Shown piece by piece: positions 59,038 to 64,000 of a DNA stretch of 64,000 nt. A program made the translations under genes and the position numbers. The stretch's first letter is position 1, and each line of letters starts with the position of its first letter. The notes under the pieces are model-generated. The model did no database searches and was not told the DNA's origin. It saw only the letters and a list, made by a program, of their open reading frames with translations. Source of the stretch: UBA11475 sp902486425 (GTDB taxonomy: Bacteria > Bacillota > Clostridia > Christensenellales > Borkfalkiaceae); NCBI GenBank assembly GCA_902486425.1, contig CABTOK010000005.1:163960-227959 (forward strand), read 5' to 3'.

Positions 59038-60345
59038 ATGGATCTTACTCCGAGAGAAATAGTAAACGAACTCGATAAATATATAATAGGTCAGTCCGAA
59101 GCGAAAAAAGCTGTGGCGGTAGCTCTCAGAAACCGTTACAGAAGAAGCATGTTAAACCCCGAAGTGATGGACGAAATCACTCCTAAAAACATCATAATGA
59201 AGGGACCTACAGGCGTCGGCAAGACCGAAATCGCGAGAAGACTCGCTAAACTCGTAAAGGCTCCTTTTATAAAAGTCGAAGCCACGAAATATACCGAAGT
59301 CGGCTACGTCGGAAGAGACGTAGAATCGATGATAAGAGACCTTGTTGAATGTTCGGTAAGACTCGTTAAAGAAGAACGCATGCAGAGCGTAAACGAAAAG
59401 GCTAAAAAAATCGCAGACGAAAAGCTTGTCGGCGTTCTTACAGAAGCAAGAAGAGCCGACAAAGGCGACACTCCCGAAGACGTTTTCAAAAAGAACGTTG
59501 CCGAAGGACTTCAGAAAGGCTACTACGATAACGAAGTGATCGAAATCGACGTTGCGGACGAACCGAAGCCTATGGAACTCGTTCCCGGCGGCGCAGAAAT
59601 ATCCATCGGTTCGATATTCGGCGGCATGCTTCCCAAAAAGAGAAAAAAGAAGAGAATGTCAGTTAAAGAAGCCCGCAAAACTTTGACCGAAGAAGAAGCC
59701 GAAAAGATGATAGACAACGACTCGGTGAATGCCGAAGCCGTAAGAAGAGCCGAGAACGACGGAATCATTTTTATAGACGAAATAGATAAAATCGCGGGAA
59801 GAGCGAACCAGAGCGGAGCGGACGTCTCGCGTGAAGGCGTTCAGAGAGATATTCTTCCGATAGTCGAAGGCTGCACCGTTCAGACCAAATACGGTCTTGT
59901 AAAAACCGATTATATTCTGTTTATAGCGGCTGGCGCGTTCCACGTAAGCAAGGTTTCCGATATGATACCCGAACTTCAGGGCAGATTTCCCGTGCTTGTC
60001 GAACTCGACAGTCTTAAAAAAGAAGATTTCGTAAAAATTCTCACCACGCCCAAAAACGCGGTTACGATGCAGTATAAAACTCTTCTCGAAGTAGATAACA
60101 TTTCGCTTAAATTCACCGACGACGCAATCGAAGAGATCGCCGCCGTAGCCGAAGAGCAGAATCTTACCTCGGAAGACATCGGTGCGAGAAGACTTCACAC
60201 CGTTATGGAAACTCTTCTCGAAGACGTATCTTTTAACGCCGGCAACGTTCCTGTCATGACCGAAGTGGTCATAGATAAAAATTTCGTGATAGACAAACTC
60301 GGCGTCAGAACGAAAGAGAAAGATCTTAAAAAGTATATTCTCTGA
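59038..60345 (+). CDS. hslU: ATP-dependent protease ATPase subunit HslU (ClpY)
   Basis: This 435-residue AAA+ unfoldase has LTPREIVNELDKYIIGQSEAKKAVAVALRNR, Walker A GPTGVGKTE, the pore motif in EVGYVGRD, Walker B IIFIDEIDKI and sensor regions. The I-domain lies at about 100-235 and includes the Lys/Arg-rich LPKKRKKKRMSVKEA. The C-terminus ends KYIL, which inserts in HslV. It uses the tail end of hslV with almost no spacing. Length is normal. Confidence 0.98.
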   Translation: MDLTPREIVNELDKYIIGQSEAKKAVAVALRNRYRRSMLNPEVMDEITPKNIIMKGPTGVGKTEIARRLAKLVKAPFIKVEATKYTEVGYVGRDVESMIRDLVECSVRLVKEERMQSVNEKAKKIADEKLVGVLTEARRADKGDTPEDVFKKNVAEGLQKGYYDNEVIEIDVADEPKPMELVPGGAEISIGSIFGGMLPKKRKKKRMSVKEARKTLTEEEAEKMIDNDSVNAEAVRRAENDGIIFIDEIDKIAGRANQSGADVSREGVQRDILPIVEGCTVQTKYGLVKTDYILFIAAGAFHVSKVSDMIPELQGRFPVLVELDSLKKEDFVKILTTPKNAVTMQYKTLLEVDNISLKFTDDAIEEIAAVAEEQNLTSEDIGARRLHTVMETLLEDVSFNAGNVPVMTEVVIDKNFVIDKLGVRTKEKDLKKYIL

Positions 60346-60419
60346 TAAAAACGATAAATACGAATAAAGACAAAACCGCTGAAAAGACAGCGGCGGTAAA
60401 ACCGTAAAAGGACTTAAAT

Positions 60420-61673
60420 ATGATTAATATACCCAAGGGAACAAAGGACTGCCTTCCGCAGGACAGCTACAAATGGCAGGCGATCGAAAAGACCGCGAGA
60501 GAAGTCGCGAACGACTTCGGCTTTAAGGAAATAAGAACGCCGACCTTCGAACATACCGAAGTATTTTTGAGAGGCATCGGCGATACTACCGACGTGGTAA
60601 ATAAAGAAATGTATACCTTTCTGGATAAAGGAGGCCGCAGCGTCACGCTTAAGCCGGATGGAACGGCGGGCGTTGCGAGAGCTTTTGTCGAAAAGGGACT
60701 TTACAGCGGTCCGCTCCCGGTAAAACTTTATTATATCACGCCTTGTTTCAGATACGAAAGACCGCAGGCGGGTAGACTGAGAGAATTCCACCAGTTCGGC
60801 GTAGAATTTTTCGGTTCCGAAAGACCGTCCGCGGACGCGGAAGTAATAGTTGCGGCTAAAACCTTCCTTGAAAAGATGGGAATAACAGGACTTAAACTTT
60901 ACGTCAACAGCATCGGTTGTAAGACCTGTCGCGCGGAATTCAATAATGCTCTTAAAGAATATCTTAAATCCCGTCTGGACGAAATGTGCCCCGTTTGCAG
61001 AGAGCGTTATGAAAAGAATCCGTTGAGAATTCTCGACTGCAAGGAAGAAGGCTGCAAAAACATCTGTAAAGACGCTCCCAAGATAACGGACTATCTCTGC
61101 GACGATTGCGCGAAGCATTTCGAAGAAGTTAAAAAATATCTCACGCTTTCGGGCATAGAGTACGAAGTCGATCCGTATATCGTAAGAGGACTCGACTACT
61201 ATACCAAGACCGTTTTCGAATTCGTTTCGACTTCTATCGGAGCGCAGGGTACGGTTTGCGGCGGCGGAAGATACGACGGGCTTATCGAAGAATTCGGAGG
61301 CAATCACGTTCCCGGCGTAGGTTTCGGTCTTGGACTCGAAAGACTTCTTATCGTGTCCGAAGCGCTTGGCAAAACTTTTGAAGATAACACAACCCCCGAC
61401 GTTTATTTCGCAACGATGGGCGAAGAAGAATATAAAAAGGCTTTCGTAACCGCTAACGAGTTGAGAAGAGGCGGCATAAAAGCCGAACTCGACCATGAAG
61501 GAAGAAGCCTCAAAGCGCAGTTCAAATACGCCGATAAAATCGAGGCGAAGTACGTTGCCGTAATAGGCTCCGACGAGCTTAACAGGGGCGAAGTATCTTT
61601 GAAGAACATGGAGGACGGCGAAACGAAGCCCGTTAAGTTCGAAGACTTGTCCGCGGTATTAAAAAACGCATAA
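60420..61673 (+). CDS. hisS: Histidyl-tRNA synthetase
   Basis: This 417-residue class II enzyme starts IPKGTKDCLPQDSYKW. Motif 2 is RYERPQAGRLREFHQFG, the His-binding loops are RGLDYYTKTVFEF and GGRYDGLIEEFGG, and motif 3 is GFGLGLERLL. A Cys-rich insertion (CPVCRERY, CKEEGCKNIC, CDDCAKHF) near residues 195-235 is typical of Clostridia. AAAGGA precedes the ATG. No T-box leader fits in the 74 bases before it. Confidence 0.97.
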   Translation: MINIPKGTKDCLPQDSYKWQAIEKTAREVANDFGFKEIRTPTFEHTEVFLRGIGDTTDVVNKEMYTFLDKGGRSVTLKPDGTAGVARAFVEKGLYSGPLPVKLYYITPCFRYERPQAGRLREFHQFGVEFFGSERPSADAEVIVAAKTFLEKMGITGLKLYVNSIGCKTCRAEFNNALKEYLKSRLDEMCPVCRERYEKNPLRILDCKEEGCKNICKDAPKITDYLCDDCAKHFEEVKKYLTLSGIEYEVDPYIVRGLDYYTKTVFEFVSTSIGAQGTVCGGGRYDGLIEEFGGNHVPGVGFGLGLERLLIVSEALGKTFEDNTTPDVYFATMGEEEYKKAFVTANELRRGGIKAELDHEGRSLKAQFKYADKIEAKYVAVIGSDELNRGEVSLKNMEDGETKPVKFEDLSAVLKNA

Positions 61674-61722
61674 AATCGTAAAACTTTTAACTTTATAGCG
61701 AAAGCGTACGTATTTTAGCGTA

Positions 61723-61744
61723 GCGGTATCGCCGGAACGTACCG
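61723..61744. repeat. Dispersed REP-like repeat, copy 11 (compact)
   Basis: GCGGTATCGCCGGAACGTAC followed by CG is a compact version of the family between hisS and the thioredoxin gene. Confidence 0.55.
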
Positions 61745-61803
61745 AATAGCGTAATTTAACGCATAAATCGGTAAAATTTAATCTCACGGAGAGATACAAA
61801 TAT

Positions 61804-61828
61804 ACCTGTACCGACGAAACGATACCGC
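61804..61828 (+). repeat. Dispersed REP-like repeat, copy 12
   Basis: ACCTGTACCGACGAAACG followed by ATACCGC lies 60 bases after copy 11 in the same gap. Confidence 0.7.
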
Positions 61829-61969
61829 ATTATCGCCAAAAAGCAGCTGAAAATACGCTTAAAACAAACTGCGACGTATCGCAAGATGTACAAAAAGTAA
61901 TAAAAACAGCAAAAACAAGACATACTGAAACGGGATAAAGCGTATTAGGATTATCCCGAAGGAGAAAAT

Positions 61970-62296
61970 ATGGAAGCAATAACAGAAATCACTTCGAAAG
62001 AAGAATTCGACAATATAGTAGACAACGAAAAGTTACCCGTCATGGTAGACTTCTGGGCGAGCTGGTGCATGCCCTGCAAAATGCAGGCGCCGATCTTCCG
62101 CGATTTTGCCGAAGCCAATAAGGACAAGGCTAAATTCTTAAAAGTCAACGTGGACGAAGTCCCCGACCTTGCCGCAGGACTCGAAATAATGGTTATACCG
62201 ACCATTATGGTAATAAAAAATTCCGAACTTAAAGATAAAGTTTCGGGCGTATGTTCCGATAAAGAATTATCGTCCATGCTTTTAAAAAATCTTTAA
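61970..62296 (+). CDS. Thioredoxin with WCMPC active site
   Basis: This 108-residue protein has the thioredoxin fold: MVDFWASWCMPCKMQAPIFRDFA carries Cys33 and Cys36, and IMVIPTIMVIKN holds the cis-Pro. The canonical WCGPC is changed to WCMPC, which alters redox potential in related proteins. AAGGAG precedes the ATG. No thioredoxin reductase gene is in this window. Confidence 0.93.
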   Translation: MEAITEITSKEEFDNIVDNEKLPVMVDFWASWCMPCKMQAPIFRDFAEANKDKAKFLKVNVDEVPDLAAGLEIMVIPTIMVIKNSELKDKVSGVCSDKELSSMLLKNL

Positions 62297-62420
62297 CTAC
62301 CTGTAAATCGGTTCTGAAATCGTTCACGCGGTAAGCAGATAAACCGCAAGCGGACGAATCTGACGGAACGACCGTAAAAAAACAAAAAATAATAAAACAA
62401 AAGATAAAAAGGGAGACGGA

Positions 62421-62957
62421 ATGAAGTATCTTATAGCTTCGGATATACACGGATCGGCTTACTACGCAAAAGCAGTGGCCGAACTTCTGGCAAAAGAAAA
62501 CGCGGACATGCTGATTTTACTCGGCGACATATATAACCACGGACCGAGAAATCCGCTTCCCAAAGAATACGCTCCGCTCGAAGTTGCCAAAACCTTAAAC
62601 GGCTTAAAAGAAAAGATGATCGTAATAAAGGGCAACTGCGACAGCGAAGTAGATACTTATATTTCGGAATTCGACTTTTTGCCGCATATGATGCTCGTTG
62701 ACGGCGGTAAAAAAATATTCTTGACGCACGGTCACGTTTATAACGAAGACAATATGCCCAAAACGGCGGTAGACGCGCTTATTTACGGGCATTTCCATAC
62801 AGGAATGATAAAGCGTAACGGGGAAACTCTTATAGCCAACCCCGGTTCGACGTCTTTGCCGAAAGACAATCTCGGCGGAAGCTATATTGTTCTTGAAAAC
62901 GGCGTTATAACTCTTAAAAAGCTCGACGGCTCGGTAGTATCATCCGAAAAGATTTAA
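62421..62957 (+). CDS. yfcE: YfcE-type metallophosphodiesterase
   Basis: This 178-residue calcineurin-like phosphodiesterase shows the metal-site motifs: SDIHGS, LLGDIYNHG, GNCDSEVD, LTHGHVYN and YGHFHTG, in the order of the YfcE/MJ0936 family. Its relatives hydrolyse model phosphodiesters, but the natural substrate is unclear. AAAGGGAGA precedes the ATG. Confidence 0.93.
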   Translation: MKYLIASDIHGSAYYAKAVAELLAKENADMLILLGDIYNHGPRNPLPKEYAPLEVAKTLNGLKEKMIVIKGNCDSEVDTYISEFDFLPHMMLVDGGKKIFLTHGHVYNEDNMPKTAVDALIYGHFHTGMIKRNGETLIANPGSTSLPKDNLGGSYIVLENGVITLKKLDGSVVSSEKI

Positions 62958-63137
62958 GACAAAAAATAAGGTTCATGTCCCATATGAAGAACAAAAAAGC
63001 GGACGCGCTGAAACGGACAAGTCAAAATTAAATAAAAAACGAGTGACAAAATTACCCGAAAAAGTGGCGGCAAAATATTTCATAACAGAACCAAAAGATG
63101 CTTTTTATATATTTCGCACAGCATAGCACTTCAAAGC
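62958..63137. other. Gap between yfcE and the next promoter
   Basis: About 180 bases of AT-rich sequence with no credible open frame, hairpin terminator or repeat. Confidence 0.5.
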
Positions 63138-63166
63138 TTGAAAAATAAAGATTTTTGTGCTATAAT
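63138..63166 (+). promoter_or_regulatory. Promoter of the leader-peptide/lipoprotein unit
   Basis: TTGAAA at 63138-63143 and TATAAT at 63161-63166 with a 17-base spacer. The start would be near 63173, giving a 250-base leader. Confidence 0.75.
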
Positions 63167-63278
63167 ATATTTACAGTATTCGTATAGAGATACAGAAACG
63201 TCAAGAAAAAGATAAAGAGGCAGAACAAAAAACAACAAATTATTAAAACCAAAAACTCTCGACGGGAGGTAACCGCCT

Positions 63279-63299
63279 ATGAAACACATAAGACTATAA
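63279..63299 (+). CDS. Six-residue leader peptide
   Basis: The frame MKHIRL is preceded by a strong ribosome site, GGGAGGT at 63264-63270, eight bases before the ATG, far better than that of most genes here. Its TAA stop (63297-63299) overlaps the 5' end of a terminator stem. GGAGG and CCGCC on either side of TAA could weakly pair and hide the site. No function can be assigned to the peptide itself; its position fits ribosome-controlled attenuation. Confidence 0.5.
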   Translation: MKHIRL

Positions 63300-63333
63300 G
63301 CGCAAAGAAATAACTTTTTCCTTGCGCTTTTTT
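63298..63333 (+). terminator. Leader terminator after the short peptide
   Basis: AAGCGCAA (63298-63305) pairs with TTGCGCTT (63322-63329), followed by TTTT. It lies between the promoter and the lipoprotein gene, so it must be read through for that gene to be made. Confidence 0.85.
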
Positions 63334-63422
63334 GTTACTTTTTAACTAATATAACGATATAAACGGAAAAATTTAATATATAAACCGTTTTAAAAAATTA
63401 AAAAACAGGAGGATTTAAAACC

Positions 63423-64000
63423 ATGAAAAAACTGCTTTTAGGCTTATTATCGCTCGTTTGCGTTGTATGCTTGTTTACTGCCTGCAACAAGAAGGATACT
63501 AAATACAAAATAACCTTTCAGGACTTGTCCGTGCTGCCCGAAGGCATAGAGAGCATCAAAAACGGACAAGGAACTATGAAAGAAGGAAGCGGAAACGTTG
63601 AAACCATCTATTTTACTTCGGGTAAAGGCGGCTCGTTTTTCGTAACAGTCACGTTCAAAGAAGGCTACGATAAAGGCGACTTTAAGATATTTGCCAACGG
63701 AAAGGAAGCGGCGATCAGAAATGACAACGAAACCGTCGTCGATTACGAAGTGTATCCGACTTCCGACGTCCACATTACTTTTACGGGTAAACCCACATTA
63801 AAAAGTTACAACGTAACGGCAACGTTCTACGACGACGAGGACAAACAAGATTTGGACGAGTTTTCGTATGAGTTGAAGTACGTATTCGGAACGGAAGAAT
63901 CGACGCCGATTAAGGTTGCTTCGCTTGCCGAACTGAAGGAAAAAATCAATTCGGACGTAAAAAAAGTAAAACACGGCACGAATATCGTCATAACGGCTAC
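63423..64000 (+). CDS. Lipoprotein, N-terminal part (cut by the window end)
   Basis: The frame is open from an ATG at 63423 to the end of the window, at least 192 residues. The N-terminus is a lipoprotein signal: KK, hydrophobic LLLGLLSLVCVVCLFTAC with Cys21, so it should be anchored outside the membrane. The mature part (ITFQDLSVLPEGIESI, VEVYP-like VYPTSDVHITFTGKP) appears to consist of beta-sandwich repeats. AGGAGG precedes the ATG. The family is not recognised, and the C-terminus is outside the window. Confidence 0.8.
   Translation, partial: MKKLLLGLLSLVCVVCLFTACNKKDTKYKITFQDLSVLPEGIESIKNGQGTMKEGSGNVETIYFTSGKGGSFFVTVTFKEGYDKGDFKIFANGKEAAIRNDNETVVDYEVYPTSDVHITFTGKPTLKSYNVTATFYDDEDKQDLDEFSYELKYVFGTEESTPIKVASLAELKEKINSDVKKVKHGTNIVITA

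Noticed and set aside
60346..60419. T-box leader before hisS
   Set aside because: The gap of 74 bases is too short for a T-box, and no antiterminator core is present; a small CCGCTG/CAGCGG hairpin is all that is seen.
1..64000. Prophage, integrative element or defence island
   Set aside because: No integrase, transposase, phage structural gene, restriction enzyme, toxin-antitoxin pair or attachment site was recognised, and nearly all genes are housekeeping or cell-envelope functions.

Overview
The window reads as chromosome of a low-to-mid-GC Firmicute, most likely an uncultured anaerobic gut Clostridia lineage (the class is fairly safe, anything finer is a guess). The reasons are AGGAGG-type ribosome sites, sigma-A promoters (TTGACA/TATAAT) with U-tract hairpin terminators, a type III glutamine synthetase, an ISC-type cysteine desulfurase/scaffold pair with an Rrf2 regulator, HslVU, TrmFO, and the Bacillus-like order ylxM-ffh-rpsP-khpA-rimM-trmD-rbgA-rnhB ... 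dprA-topA-trmFO-hslV-hslU. No transposase, integrase, phage gene or CRISPR array was seen.

Layout. 0-3 kb: the tail of an upstream gene, a DEDD exonuclease that looks leaderless, tRNA-Gln(CTG), a VanZ-like protein and an orphan rhamnulose-1-phosphate aldolase. 3-8.2 kb: one 1560-residue surface lipoprotein with Ig-like domains and an SGNH esterase domain, behind a structured leader. 8.3-13.2 kb: Nudix, membrane, Cys-motif and HAD proteins, then glnN on the other strand. 13.5-20.2 kb: nucleotide synthesis genes pyrG, purB, purA and guaA. 20.5-22.8 kb: DegV and the tRNA t6A enzyme TsaC/Sua5. 22.8-24.7 kb: two paralogous zinc-ribbon membrane proteins and a tiny XRE regulator, bracketed by ACATATGT palindromes. 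24.8-28.4 kb: iscS, iscU, an IscR-like regulator and cysK, i.e. sulfur mobilisation and cysteine synthesis. 28.5-33.4 kb: an apparently gene-free transcript candidate, a third zinc-ribbon protein, an O-acetyltransferase, a membrane XRE protein, a GT8 glycosyltransferase and a PlsC-like acyltransferase. 33.6-43 kb: a GH13/nucleoside-hydrolase fusion, a CDF cation transporter, a MacB/FtsX-type ABC exporter and a MATE transporter. 43.1-60.4 kb: the conserved translation, SRP, tRNA modification, competence and proteolysis block. 60.4-64 kb: hisS, thioredoxin, a phosphodiesterase, then a lipoprotein gene cut by the window end and preceded by a short-peptide/terminator leader.

The most interesting unexplained signals are: (1) a dispersed REP-like hairpin repeat (core TTTCGGCGATACAGGT) in at least a dozen intergenic gaps; (2) the palindrome-bracketed zinc-ribbon/XRE module, including a 32-bp perfect palindrome; (3) the in-frame fusion of a GH13 glucosidase to a nucleoside hydrolase; (4) a six-codon leader peptide whose stop codon lies inside a terminator stem; (5) an ECF-sigma-like promoter facing a gene-free stretch that holds a strong inverted repeat. 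Everything here was read by eye from the sequence, so family names rest on motif recognition and no database search was run.
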